A DNA stretch of 48,305 nucleotides from CAZEHJ01 sp964512485 (GCA_964512485.1 CAZEHJ010000022.1:1-48305); one strand, 5' to 3'; positions 9,097 to 19,756 are shown, counted from the stretch's first letter. Numbers and translations: made by a program. Notes: generated by a model not told the origin, from the sequence alone.

Positions 9097-9705
9097 GTGA
9101 GCAATCATTCTGAGTCCGTTCCGGATCAGTCCGAAAGTGGCGATCCCTCAGCGATCGACGTCCTCGAATCAGACCGTGACCTGCAAAGCAGTGGAGTCCG
9201 GCTGAACATCGAGATAAAAGCGCGCTGTTCGGATCATCAATCGATACGAGACATCCTTGAGCTTCGAGGAGCCAGGACGGTGGGAGAAGACCATCAGATC
9301 GATACGTATTTCAATGTGGAAGCGGGGCGCCTCAAGTTGCGCGAGGGCAATATTGAGAACAGTCTGATTTTTTATCACCGGCCTGATTCTGCTGGGCCGA
9401 AACGCTCAGACGTTCTCCTGTACCGTGTGGCACCGGATCCATCGTTGAAAGAAGTACTTGGCGCATCTCTCGGAATCAAAGTTGTCGTCGACAAACGGCG
9501 GGAGATCTTCTTTGATGAAAACGTCAAGATTCATCTCGACCGGGTTCAAGGTCTTGGAGCGTTTCTAGAAATAGAGGCCATCGATGCTGATGGTACCCGA
9601 ACTGAGGAAGAGCTGAAAAAGCAATGTGACTCATTCATGGATCTGTTTTCTGTGCAAGACGAAGACCTCGTCGAGAAGTCTTACTCAGACCTGTTGATGT
9701 CCTAA
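9097..9705 (+). CDS. CYTH-domain protein (class IV adenylate cyclase/thiamine-triphosphatase superfamily)
   Basis: A 203-residue CYTH-fold protein. The start chosen is GTG 9097, one base after the stop of the VKOR fusion; an in-frame TTG at 9067 would extend it into that gene. After a hydrophilic N-terminus of about 35 residues comes the signature strand NIEIKAR, where the first Glu of the canonical ExExK is Asn. Charged strands of the triphosphate tunnel follow (DTYFNVEAGRLKLRE, FYHRPD, DKRREIFF, IHLDRVQGLGAFLEIEAID). Family members hydrolyse inorganic or organic triphosphates or make cAMP; with this N-x-E-x-K form I would not decide between them. It closes the tight unit that starts with another triphosphate-handling enzyme. 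Confidence 0.85.
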   Translation: MSNHSESVPDQSESGDPSAIDVLESDRDLQSSGVRLNIEIKARCSDHQSIRDILELRGARTVGEDHQIDTYFNVEAGRLKLREGNIENSLIFYHRPDSAGPKRSDVLLYRVAPDPSLKEVLGASLGIKVVVDKRREIFFDENVKIHLDRVQGLGAFLEIEAIDADGTRTEEELKKQCDSFMDLFSVQDEDLVEKSYSDLLMS

Positions 9706-9760
9706 GCATAAGCAGGACAATGAGTAAGGGCTAATTCGGTTGGGAGTTTATCCACAATCA

Positions 9761-9789
9761 TTGCGGTGGCCCATCGATGCGTGTATACT
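9761..9789 (+). promoter_or_regulatory. Sigma-70-like promoter upstream of the aquaporin gene
   Basis: TTGCGG (9761-9766) and TATACT (9784-9789) are separated by 17 bases. Transcription would begin near 9796, leaving a leader of about 30 bases before the aquaporin ATG at 9828. This argues against the longer reading frame that opens at 9777. Confidence 0.5.
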
Positions 9790-9816
9790 CAGATCTGTCA
9801 GCTCATCCACACTCTC

Positions 9817-9822
9817 TGAGGT
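9817..9822 (+). promoter_or_regulatory. Shine-Dalgarno site that fixes the aquaporin start
   Basis: TGAGGT lies 5 bases before the ATG at 9828. The upstream in-frame ATG at 9777 precedes the likely -10 box and has no such site. Confidence 0.55.
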
Positions 9823-9827
9823 ACGCA

Positions 9828-10460
9828 ATGAATAAGCTTTTGACCGAGATGATCGGTACGTTTTTCCTGGTTCTGACGATCGGTTTGACAGTCGGATCTG
9901 GAACTGAATTTGCTCCCCTGGCCATTGGCGCCGTTCTTATGGTGATGGTCTACATGGGCGGGCACATCTCGGGCGCTCACTATAATCCTGCCGCGACACT
10001 GGGCATCATGATGCGCGGGAAAATAGAAAGTGGCGAAGCCATCAAATACATGATCTTTCAGTTGATCGGTGCGCTTCTTGCTGCCGCCGTCTCTATGTAC
10101 CTGCTTGGAGGAGCTACGTTTGCTCCAGCAGTTGCTGCCGGTCATTCAGCTGTGCACGCACTAGTTGCGGAGCTGCTGTTCACCTTCGCCCTCGTTCTTG
10201 TAATTCTAAACGTTGCCACTTCAGATGCAACGGCAGGCAATTCGTATTACGGGCTCGCCATCGGATTTACGGTGATGGCCGGAGCCTACGCGGTTGGGGG
10301 AATTTCGGGTGCTGCGTTCAATCCGGCTGTTGGCCTGGGGGCAATCATAGTTGATACAACGATGGTAGGTGGCTCATTCGGAGATGCCTGGATCTACATT
10401 GTCGGTCCGTTCGCTGGCGGAGCACTTGCGGCTGTAGTTTTCAAGATGCAGGACGCATAA
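9828..10460 (+). CDS. Aquaporin (MIP family) with a non-canonical selectivity filter
   Basis: A 210-residue, six-helix MIP channel. Both half-helix motifs are present: NPA at 53-55 (in SGAHYNPAATLG) and NPA at 165-167 (in SGAAFNPAVGLG). Aligned by eye to E. coli AqpZ, the aromatic/Arg filter changes: the Arg after the second NPA is Val168, the His position is Ala153, and the helix-2 Phe is a small aliphatic residue near Ile33. Loss of this Arg is known in some plant TIPs and fits a wider, less polar pore. Water, small neutral solutes or metalloids such as arsenous acid are possible cargo. The gene has its own promoter and RBS, follows the CYTH gene by 122 bp, and is followed by a strong terminator. 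Confidence 0.92.
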   Translation: MNKLLTEMIGTFFLVLTIGLTVGSGTEFAPLAIGAVLMVMVYMGGHISGAHYNPAATLGIMMRGKIESGEAIKYMIFQLIGALLAAAVSMYLLGGATFAPAVAAGHSAVHALVAELLFTFALVLVILNVATSDATAGNSYYGLAIGFTVMAGAYAVGGISGAAFNPAVGLGAIIVDTTMVGGSFGDAWIYIVGPFAGGALAAVVFKMQDA

Positions 10461-10482
10461 TCGCGTTGTGATTTGACTCAGT

Positions 10483-10540
10483 GTGGGCCGGCCGCCCAGG
10501 CGATGTTCCATCGCCCAGTCGGCCGGCCCACTTTTTTTTT
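10483..10540 (+). terminator. Strong intrinsic terminator after the aquaporin gene
   Basis: A perfect 12-bp stem, GTGGGCCGGCCG (10483-10494) with CGGCCGGCCCAC (10520-10531), encloses a second 7-bp hairpin (GGCGATG/CATCGCC) and is followed directly by nine T. It ends the 5.6-10.5 kb transcription unit. Confidence 0.93.
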
Positions 10541-10623
10541 GCTCCATCACTATGTTGGACCACCAATTTTCCGACCTTTTCAGGACTGAGTGATCTGGGG
10601 GGCTTTCTTCATCCAGACGAACG

Positions 10624-11175
10624 GTGGCTCAAACAACTGATATGATTCCATCCGACGAAACCCATCTCGAAGCCAGGCCTTCTGCGATTCGTGCTGCTTT
10701 TGAGGGCCTCCAGACCCTCGATCCTGCAATCGTAAAGGTGTGGCGCATCAAATCGGGCATTTTTGCTGCGATTCTGGTTGTTGCGGCGCTCGTTGTGGAC
10801 ATATTGAACTTCTTCGATGCGGAAAAAAGCCTTCCATTCGGCATCCTGCCAGGGGTCGTACTCGCGTTTACATTGATATTTGTCATCTGGATACCCAGCC
10901 TCAGGTACCGCTACTGGGCATACGATCTTCGGGCACAAGAGCTGCTCCTGGTGCGAGGAATTTTCAACCGTGTGCACACGATCATCCCACTTCGCCGGAT
11001 TCAGCATCTCGATGTTTCGCAGGATCTGTTTGAACGTGAGTACGAAGTTGGCAAGCTCGTCATACACACCGCCGGAACGCGCAGCAGCGACGTGATTCTT
11101 CCGGGTTTGTCCCTTGTCAGTGCGGAGGCCCTTCGCGACGAAATGAAGGAGTTTATCACGGATGAAGCCCTCTGA
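10624..11175 (+). CDS. YdbS-like membrane protein with bacterial PH domain (bPH2)
   Basis: A 183-residue protein with two transmembrane segments (about 45-60 and 75-90) followed by one bPH2 domain (about 95-175) with the typical strand pattern RGIFNRVHTIIPLRRIQHLDV and VIHTAGT. The start is GTG 10624 or ATG 10642; neither has a good RBS. It overlaps the next gene by 14 bp, and the two match the Bacillus YdbS/YdbT pairing. The molecular role is not established; a membrane complex is likely. Confidence 0.87.
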   Translation: MAQTTDMIPSDETHLEARPSAIRAAFEGLQTLDPAIVKVWRIKSGIFAAILVVAALVVDILNFFDAEKSLPFGILPGVVLAFTLIFVIWIPSLRYRYWAYDLRAQELLLVRGIFNRVHTIIPLRRIQHLDVSQDLFEREYEVGKLVIHTAGTRSSDVILPGLSLVSAEALRDEMKEFITDEAL

Positions 11176-12685
11176 CAAAGCGCGGAGACTGCATCCGCTC
11201 ACCATTGTTCAGCGCATGATTGTGAGCATTCCCGCGCTCATTTTCATCATGTTGCCGATCATAAGAAATCCGGACTCTTCCGCGATTATCAATCTGGTTT
11301 TCGGGGCCGTATATGTCGTCCTCGTTGTGCCCTGGATCGTTCTCTACTACGTCAGATTCAGATTCTGGATCACGCCGTCAGAGCTCATCATCCATTCGGG
11401 TGTCATCACCCGGCGAAAGCGCAATATTCCGGTCGAGCGCATTCAGAATATCGAAATCGAACAGGCGCCGCTGCAGCGACTTCTTCGAACAGCCAAGGTA
11501 GCTGTCTACACAGCCGGCAGCGCGTCAGCCGAAGGTGTTCTCGAATACGTATCCCTGAAGGAAGCGCGCGAGATTCGAGCTGTAGTTCGCGAGATGCAGA
11601 AGGACCTCGTATCGGCGGACCATCCTGCCGAATCGGGACTGCCGTCCGCAATCGATTCATCAGCATCGAGTCCTTTCGAGGGTGACGCGTCGCTTCCCAC
11701 TCGAAGCGACATAGATGCAGACAAGGCTCTCGAACTACTACACATGAGTCCAAAGCGGGTGCTCCTCGCCGGAGCATTCAAGTTTTCACTGCTTTATATC
11801 GCCGTCTTTTTCTCTCTGCTGCAATACATAGAACCTGATCCAACCGTGTTCTTCTCCTGGCTCATGAGAGGGCCCCTCGAACCCTGGCGTGAAGCTATTC
11901 TTGCCTCTCCCTGGATCGCTGGGATTCTGGGGGTTCTGTTCGCTGCAGGAATGGCCTGGTTTTCGGGCATTCTGATCACCTTCAATCGGTATCACAAATT
12001 TCGTATTGAACTGATCGGCGACAAGCTGCACCGTGCGCATGGCCTGATGACGTTGTCCGAGGGTACGATTCCCCTGCGTCGAATCCAGTCGTACATCATT
12101 CGCTCGAATCCTGTTATGAAGCGCTTCGGATGGTATCGGCTTGAACTTCAAACGATGGGTATCAACCTCCAGAAATCGGGGTTTCAGGTAGCCGTACCAT
12201 TTGGTCGAATGGACGAGATCAGAGGCTTGTTGGCAGCCCTGGGCGAGCACGAAGTGCCCTATGACTGGAGCCCCGTGTCGACACTCACGATCCGACGATT
12301 TTTCATCCGGTTCGCCGTCGTGTTGTGCACGGTTGTAGCCGTCTTGAAGATCTGGATCCCACCTGCCCTATGGGGACTCAGCCTTCTTCCGTTCATCCTC
12401 ATACTGGGGATCTTCAGGTATTCCAATATGGGATATGCCTGTAATGCGAACACCTTTGCCGTGAGGCGTGGGATTTTCAGAAAGCATATCTGGCTGATTC
12501 CGACCCAGAAACTCCAGACTCTGTCTCGAAGGACCTCTTTCTTCCAACGACGACTGGGACTGAGCACGGTCTATCTGGATACCGCTGGAGCATCACCCAT
12601 GTTCGCAGCAGACCTCGTCGACCTTCCGGATTCAGAGGCCGTCACAATTCTGACAGAGACCTACGTTCGTTTCAATCCCGAGTAG
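11162..12685 (+). CDS. YdbT-like membrane protein with three bacterial PH domains
   Basis: A 507-residue polytopic protein that repeats a unit of two membrane helices plus a bPH2 domain. Domain one is about 65-140 (SGVITRRKRNIPVERIQNIE), domain two about 280-360 (HGLMTLSEGTIPLRRIQSY) and domain three about 425-500 (RGIFRKHIWLIPTQKLQTL). A hydrophilic Ser/Asp-rich linker (about 155-190) separates the first two units. Its ATG lies inside the end of the YdbS-like gene, so the two are translationally coupled. The function is not settled in the family. Confidence 0.87.
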   Translation: MKPSDKARRLHPLTIVQRMIVSIPALIFIMLPIIRNPDSSAIINLVFGAVYVVLVVPWIVLYYVRFRFWITPSELIIHSGVITRRKRNIPVERIQNIEIEQAPLQRLLRTAKVAVYTAGSASAEGVLEYVSLKEAREIRAVVREMQKDLVSADHPAESGLPSAIDSSASSPFEGDASLPTRSDIDADKALELLHMSPKRVLLAGAFKFSLLYIAVFFSLLQYIEPDPTVFFSWLMRGPLEPWREAILASPWIAGILGVLFAAGMAWFSGILITFNRYHKFRIELIGDKLHRAHGLMTLSEGTIPLRRIQSYIIRSNPVMKRFGWYRLELQTMGINLQKSGFQVAVPFGRMDEIRGLLAALGEHEVPYDWSPVSTLTIRRFFIRFAVVLCTVVAVLKIWIPPALWGLSLLPFILILGIFRYSNMGYACNANTFAVRRGIFRKHIWLIPTQKLQTLSRRTSFFQRRLGLSTVYLDTAGASPMFAADLVDLPDSEAVTILTETYVRFNPE

Positions 12686-12710
12686 CAGCTTTCTTGAGTG
12701 GTCAAGCGAG

Positions 12711-13499
12711 TCAGTCTCCTTTCTTCTCTTCGTTCTGGGTTGCCTCAGTCGGACTCTTCTCATGGCGATCCCTGAGAGAGCAGAGACCCAGGTATAGAAC
12801 GATTGGAATCGTTTTGCGTTTGGCCGGGCCCTGAAGATCGACGGTCGTCCACCCGATGGAAAGTGTCCACGCGGCTGGTCCGATCCAGGATACCCACCAG
12901 GGCATTCGTGCCACCAGGAAGGCAAACAGCTTCGTCGCCAACTGTGAGCCGATGATTTTTGCAATCGTCCCGAAGATGATGGTCTTGATCAGTCCCTGAA
13001 CGATGACATAATTGAAGGCCTCGATCAGCATGGGGAGTGCGAAGACGCCTGCCGAGCGCTTCAGAAACGCCTGAGCTTTTTCACGTTCTACTCCCAGATC
13101 CTCGAGCATGGACTGCTGTTCATCCGGACTCAGGTCCGCGAACTGTTTCGTTGCATAGTCGCTCGCCAGCTTCTCAACCATCTCACGATCCGATCCAAGA
13201 AGGGCCGACTCTACATCGAGGGCTCGAGCAACGTCACGAACGATTTCCTGGAAAGACACGCCTCCATGGCCCCCCGAGAACGAACGGAAGACATACATGA
13301 TTTCAGAGCTGCCCAGATACCGCAATTCAGACTCGAACACTTCTTCAACCGCTGCCCTGCTCTCGGGAGTGTCATCTTCCTCAAGAACAGAGACGAGTTC
13401 TTCAAATTTTGAGTCGTCGGTCTGATTCAGCGGGCTTTCCATGACGCCTACCAGGAACCGGTAGTCGGCAGGCTCAAGGACGGACAGAAGTTCTTTCAT
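12711..13499 (-). CDS. YaaW/UPF0174-family protein
   Basis: A 263-residue protein that I match by eye to E. coli YaaW: ELRYLGSSEIMYVFRS followed by a region resembling the ubiquinol-cytochrome-c-chaperone-like part (VSFQEIVRDVARALDV), a helical stretch, a hydrophobic segment (YVIVQGLIKTIIFGTIAKII) and the characteristic C-terminal GPAKRKTIPIVLYLG. Only the fold-level likeness is known; no function is assigned. I start at the ATG at 13499 because YaaW begins at the equivalent point; an upstream in-frame start at 13583 adds 28 residues. It converges on the ydbT-like gene (25 bp) and diverges from malQ. Confidence 0.7.
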   Translation of the reverse strand: MKELLSVLEPADYRFLVGVMESPLNQTDDSKFEELVSVLEEDDTPESRAAVEEVFESELRYLGSSEIMYVFRSFSGGHGGVSFQEIVRDVARALDVESALLGSDREMVEKLASDYATKQFADLSPDEQQSMLEDLGVEREKAQAFLKRSAGVFALPMLIEAFNYVIVQGLIKTIIFGTIAKIIGSQLATKLFAFLVARMPWWVSWIGPAAWTLSIGWTTVDLQGPAKRKTIPIVLYLGLCSLRDRHEKSPTEATQNEEKKGD

Positions 13500-13787
13500 G
13501 GTCAATATCGAATCGTAAAACGGTGAGTGCGTCCGGGACATCAAAACCCCATGGACCGTGGTCGCTTTGGATCTGAAGCCCATTTGGGCATCAAGAGCCC
13601 CCTTGGTCGTCGAGAGGATGTGTACGGTCGGGGAGAAGGGAGGTTACGGGGAAGATTACAGGATTATTCGGCTCATATTTGCGCGAGAAACGGCCTTGAA
13701 ACACGTTTTTGAGTGGTTCTCCAGAATAATTGTGATTTCCACTTACGGAGACGCCTTTTTTGGTCTTCCATGCCTAAATTGACGCCA

Positions 13788-13801
13788 TGTAAGCGATTTC
13801 A
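13788..13801 (+). promoter_or_regulatory. LacI/GalR-family operator-like site in the malQ leader
   Basis: TGTAAGCGATTTCA matches every informative position of the LacI/CcpA-type consensus TGWAANCGNTNWCA, centred on the diagnostic CG. It ends 40 bases before the malQ ATG. A second full match lies inside malQ and a partial match lies between glgX and glgB. No LacI-type regulator gene is in the window. Confidence 0.6.
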
Positions 13802-13841
13802 CGGAGCCTCAACACAGAGCCTCAAAAAGCAATTTTTCTCG

Positions 13842-15362
13842 ATGTCCAATCAACGGGCCAGCGGTCTCCTGTTGCATATAACTTCGCTTCCAGGTCGTTA
13901 TGGAATCGGCGACATGGGGCCTGAAGCATACCGTTTTGCCGATTTTTTGGAGGCATCGGGCCAATCTGTCTGGCAGATGCTTCCCCTCGTTCCGACTGGA
14001 TATGGCTATTCACCCTACGCTGCACCATCGACTTACGCCGGAAACGCGCTCCTGATTTCGCCGGACATTTTGATTGAACAAGGGTTACTTGTACCCGATG
14101 ACGTGGTAAATACGCCCCAATATCCTTCAGACAAAGTCTTATACCACGATGTAAGCGCTTACAAGTATAGCTTGCTGAAGAAGGCGTGGGAGCGGTTTAA
14201 AAAGCGTGATTCAGTCGAGCAAAACGAGGCGTTCGCATCCTACTGTTCCAACCAGGAGAGCTGGCTATCTGACTATGCCCTGTTCAAGGCCATCAAGAAT
14301 CAGCACGACGAATTAGAGTGGATGACCTGGTCTGCAGGGCTGCGCAATCGGGAGCAGGACGCCCTGGACAGATTCAGCATCGAGCACGCAGATACGATCG
14401 ACATGATCAAGTTCTGGCAGTATCTCTTCGAAAAACAATGGCGTGCTCTGAGGTCTTATTGCAATGAACGGTCCATCAACATCTGGGGAGATTTGCCCAT
14501 ATACGTAGCGCAGGACAGCGCCGACGTGTGGGCCAACAGGAATCTCTTTACGCTTGATGAAGATGGGTACCCCACGACCATTGCCGGAGTGCCGCCTGAT
14601 TACTTTTCGGAGACCGGCCAGAGATGGGGGAATCCTCTCTACAGATGGGACACCATGAAAGCTACGGGATACTCGTGGTGGATTTCGCGGATGTCGAGAA
14701 TTCTGGAGCTTGTCGACATGGTGCGGCTGGACCACTTCCGAGGATTCGAAGCATACTGGGAAGTACCGGCCAGCGAAGAGACGGCAATAAATGGAGTCTG
14801 GCGTGAGGGCCCCGGACCCGATCTGTTCGTCGCGCTGGAAAAGGAATTGGGGCAGATTCCGATCATCGCCGAAAACCTCGGAGTCATTACTTCCGGTGTA
14901 ACAGATCTGATGGAGCAATTTGATTTTCCAGGAATGGCCATCCTTCAATTCGCGTTCGACACCGACGACTCAAACGAATTTCTACCACACAATTATCCGG
15001 AAAGCATCGTCGCGTACACCGGCACGCACGACAATGACACGTTTATGGGATGGTGGACCAACACCGCCAGCACGCAGGGCGCCGATGAGATTGCCCGGGC
15101 CAAAGCGTATTGCGCATCATACCTGGAGCTCGATCAGAATCACCCCGAAGAACTTCCGTGGCAGGGGCTGAAGTCGCTGATGAAAAGCCGTGCGCGATTC
15201 GTGGTGACTCCGGTTCAGGATCTTCTGGGATTGGACGCAAACGCGCGCATGAACACGCCGGGAACGACGTACGACAACTGGAATTGGCGTCTTGAAGACG
15301 GTCTTCTCACCGCGGAGCTCGCTGGTCGGCTGGCCTCGCTTTCGGAGTCGACCCGTCGTTGA
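13842..15362 (+). CDS. malQ: 4-alpha-glucanotransferase (amylomaltase, GH77)
   Basis: A 506-residue amylomaltase of normal bacterial length that moves maltodextrin units between glucans in the cytoplasm. The GH77 catalytic residues are visible: nucleophile Asp297 in VRLDHFRGFEAYW, acid/base Glu344 in IAENLG and Asp397 in GTHDND. The N-terminus SGLLLHITSLPGRYGIGD is typical. I start at ATG 13842: a 43-codon extension is open upstream but has no family likeness and would cover the operator-like site. malQ converges with glgX (18 bp between stops), forming an alpha-glucan module with glgX and glgB. A second operator-like palindrome at 14150-14163 lies within the coding region. Confidence 0.95.
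   Translation: MSNQRASGLLLHITSLPGRYGIGDMGPEAYRFADFLEASGQSVWQMLPLVPTGYGYSPYAAPSTYAGNALLISPDILIEQGLLVPDDVVNTPQYPSDKVLYHDVSAYKYSLLKKAWERFKKRDSVEQNEAFASYCSNQESWLSDYALFKAIKNQHDELEWMTWSAGLRNREQDALDRFSIEHADTIDMIKFWQYLFEKQWRALRSYCNERSINIWGDLPIYVAQDSADVWANRNLFTLDEDGYPTTIAGVPPDYFSETGQRWGNPLYRWDTMKATGYSWWISRMSRILELVDMVRLDHFRGFEAYWEVPASEETAINGVWREGPGPDLFVALEKELGQIPIIAENLGVITSGVTDLMEQFDFPGMAILQFAFDTDDSNEFLPHNYPESIVAYTGTHDNDTFMGWWTNTASTQGADEIARAKAYCASYLELDQNHPEELPWQGLKSLMKSRARFVVTPVQDLLGLDANARMNTPGTTYDNWNWRLEDGLLTAELAGRLASLSESTRR
14150..14163 (+). promoter_or_regulatory. LacI/GalR-family operator-like palindrome inside malQ
   Basis: TGTAAGCGCTTACA is a perfect 14-bp palindrome that matches all informative positions of TGWAANCGNTNWCA. 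Its centre is 362 bp downstream of the leader site, a layout like that of lac O1 and O2, where the auxiliary operator lies within the first gene. Confidence 0.55.
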
Positions 15363-15380
15363 CGGATCGGTTCGTCATTA

Positions 15381-17486
<2,106 letters not shown>

Positions 17487-17544
17487 AGACGAGTGCTGAT
17501 CGAAATGGATTAATCAACTGCAGAAGGGGCGAATATAGCTCGCC

Positions 17545-17558
17545 TCGAAACGATCACA
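17545..17558 (-). promoter_or_regulatory. Imperfect LacI/GalR-type operator between glgX and glgB
   Basis: The plus strand reads TCGAAACGATCACA, which fits 12 of 14 positions of TGWAANCGNTNWCA. On the glgX strand it lies just upstream of a possible -10 box TATATT (plus-strand 17532-17537), so bound protein would block that promoter. Confidence 0.4.
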
Positions 17559-17677
17559 GAAATACGAAAGGATTCTTTTGCAGATTTGACGACAAAGAAG
17601 AGCGCGCATGGGTTAATTTGTCCCCTTCTAAGCCATTCTACAGATCCGTCAAGGCGGGATTCTTATCCGAACTCATT

Positions 17678-19597
17678 ATGCCAAGCGTTTCATCATTTGA
17701 CCGTCACCTCTGGGGAGAAGCCCGTCTGGAAACGGCGTATCGGGTGTTCGGGGCCCACTCGAACCGTCAGGGTACCTGGTTTCGTGTCTGGGCTCCACGG
17801 GCGGATGATGTGAGCGTCATCGGTGATTTCAATGGCTGGAATCGTCAGGCCAACCCCCTGAAGTCGATAGGCGATGGTATGGACCGGTTTTGGGAGGTCT
17901 ATGTTCGCGGCGCGTACAAGGGGCAACGCTACAAGTTCAGCGTCCGGCGAGGTAGAACGTGGAACGACAAAACGGATCCTTTCGCGTTCGAAATGGAGCC
18001 TCCAGTGGAAGGAGGCAGCGCTGTGGAAGGCCTGTCTGGCATCATTTCAGGAGACGATTTCCTCTGGGGTGATTCCAACTGGATGGCCTCCCGGAAGGGC
18101 CCTGATTCGCTTCACCAGGCGGTGTCCATCTACGAGGTTCATCTGGGTTCGTGGCGCCGTAGTAAAGATGGTCGAGTTCTCGGGTATCGGGAAATCGCGG
18201 ATCAGTTGGCAGACTATGTCGCGGAAATGGGATTCACTCACGTCGAGCTCATGCCCGTGCAGGAGCATCCGTTTTATGGATCGTGGGGATATCAGGTCGT
18301 CGGCCCGTACGCGCCGACCTGTCGATACGGATCACCATCGGATCTCAAATTCCTGGTAAATCACCTGCATAAAAATGGTATCGGCGTAATCCTGGACTGG
18401 GTGCCGGCGCACTTTGCCTCCGATCCGCAGGGACTTAGAGAATTCGACGGCGAACCTCTGTTCGAGTACGATGAACCTCTGATGCGCCACCACCCCGACT
18501 GGGGCACACTTGTCTTTGCCTACGACAAAGCGCACGTGCGAAACTTTCTCTTGAGTAATGCGCTGTTCTGGCTCGACGAATATCACATCGATGGTCTTCG
18601 CGTCGATGCGGTAGCCTCCATGCTTTACAGAGACTATTCACGCGACGAGTGGACCGCAAATATTCACGGTGGTCGTGAAAACCTGGAGGCCATGCAGTTG
18701 CTGAAGATGGTCAACGAAACCGTCTACTCCCACCATCCTTCGGCACTGATGATCGCGGAGGAATCTACCGCCTGGCCCGGCGTCTCGGCGCCAACCTATC
18801 GTGGCGGCCTCGGATTCCTGTACAAGTGGAATATGGGCTGGATGCACGATACGCTGAAGTATTTCGGTGAGGATCCCGTGCATCGGCGGCATCATTTTCA
18901 TGACTTCACCTTTCCGTTGGTCTATGCCTGGGCCGAAAACTACGTTCTTGCCCTGTCCCACGATGAAGTGGTACACGGCAAGGGATCGTTGTTTGGCAAG
19001 ATGCCTGGTGATGATTGGCAGAAAGCGGCCAATCTTCGTTTGTTGATGGGTCACATGTTTGGACACCCGGGAAAGAAACTGGTCTTCATGGGTGGCGAGT
19101 TTGGACAGGGACAAGAGTGGAATCACGACGAAGGCCTCGATTGGCCGCTTCTCGACGATCCAGTCCACGAGGGAGTCCGCCAATTCGTGGCGCAGCTGAA
19201 TCGACTTTACCGCTCCTCGCCTGCGTTGCAGAATGATGGAGGCGATTCCTTTTTCTGGGTTGATATGTCCGATCTGGAAAACTCGGTGGCGAGTTATGTA
19301 CGGCAGGTATTTGGCGAGCAGCTGATGTTTGTGTTCAACTTTACACCCGTGCCGAGGAAGGGCTACCGCCAGGGTGCGCCTCAAGACGTCACCTGGACAG
19401 TGCTCCTCAATTCAGATGAAGAACGGTTCGGAGGAAGCGGAACCGGAAGCACGGGTCGCGTCGAAGCCGCCCCCGGATTTGTTCACGGCCAACCTGCTTT
19501 CGTGAACATCGATCTGCCTCCGCTGGGGCTTCTCATACTGCAGGCGGGCGAGCCTCGGCCGGCTGGGAAGAAGACATCGGCAACGCCATCCCGATAA
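17678..19597 (+). CDS. glgB: 1,4-alpha-glucan branching enzyme (GH13)
   Basis: A 639-residue branching enzyme that adds alpha-1,6 branches to linear glucan. It has a CBM48 domain (about 30-115, with FRVWAPRADDVSVIGDFNGW), the GH13 barrel with nucleophile Asp310 (DGLRVDAVASM), acid Glu361 (LMIAEESTAWP) and Asp429 (LSHDEVVHGKGS), and a C-terminal beta domain. The second, more N-terminal module of long GlgB forms is absent. I start at ATG 17678; a TTG 60 bases upstream is open but adds nothing family-like. The stop lies two bases before the 29-bp sequence that is repeated on both sides of the second gap. Confidence 0.94.
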   Translation: MPSVSSFDRHLWGEARLETAYRVFGAHSNRQGTWFRVWAPRADDVSVIGDFNGWNRQANPLKSIGDGMDRFWEVYVRGAYKGQRYKFSVRRGRTWNDKTDPFAFEMEPPVEGGSAVEGLSGIISGDDFLWGDSNWMASRKGPDSLHQAVSIYEVHLGSWRRSKDGRVLGYREIADQLADYVAEMGFTHVELMPVQEHPFYGSWGYQVVGPYAPTCRYGSPSDLKFLVNHLHKNGIGVILDWVPAHFASDPQGLREFDGEPLFEYDEPLMRHHPDWGTLVFAYDKAHVRNFLLSNALFWLDEYHIDGLRVDAVASMLYRDYSRDEWTANIHGGRENLEAMQLLKMVNETVYSHHPSALMIAEESTAWPGVSAPTYRGGLGFLYKWNMGWMHDTLKYFGEDPVHRRHHFHDFTFPLVYAWAENYVLALSHDEVVHGKGSLFGKMPGDDWQKAANLRLLMGHMFGHPGKKLVFMGGEFGQGQEWNHDEGLDWPLLDDPVHEGVRQFVAQLNRLYRSSPALQNDGGDSFFWVDMSDLENSVASYVRQVFGEQLMFVFNFTPVPRKGYRQGAPQDVTWTVLLNSDEERFGGSGTGSTGRVEAAPGFVHGQPAFVNIDLPPLGLLILQAGEPRPAGKKTSATPSR

Positions 19598-19598
19598 G

Positions 19599-19627
19599 TC
19601 AGCGGCGTGGAGGCTCTACGGAATCCC
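19599..19627. repeat. 29-bp sequence repeated across the assembly gap, left copy
   Basis: These 29 bases are identical to 19728-19756 on the other side of the 100-N gap. This is the expected mark of two contigs that overlap but were not merged. Confidence 0.9.
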
Positions 19628-19727
19628 NNNNNNNNNNNNNNNNNNNNNNNNNNNNNNNNNNNNNNNNNNNNNNNNNNNNNNNNNNNNNNNNNNNNNNNNN
19701 NNNNNNNNNNNNNNNNNNNNNNNNNNN
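19628..19727. other. Assembly gap of 100 N, probably spurious
   Basis: Exactly 100 N flanked by identical 29-bp ends. Collapsing the repeat removes the gap and leaves glgB and queE as ordinary convergent genes about 18 bp apart. Confidence 0.9.
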
Positions 19728-19756
19728 TCAGCGGCGTGGAGGCTCTACGGAATCCC
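19728..19756. repeat. 29-bp sequence repeated across the assembly gap, right copy
   Basis: Identical to 19599-19627. This copy contains the stop codon and last residues of queE (19745-19756). Confidence 0.9.

Noticed and set aside
13713..13841. N-terminal extension of malQ by 43 codons
   Set aside because: The extension has no GH77 likeness, lacks an RBS and would overlap the operator-like site; ATG 13842 gives the usual length.
18638..19384. A 248-codon open frame opposite glgB
   Set aside because: Antisense to the catalytic region of glgB, with no recognisable domain or upstream signal.
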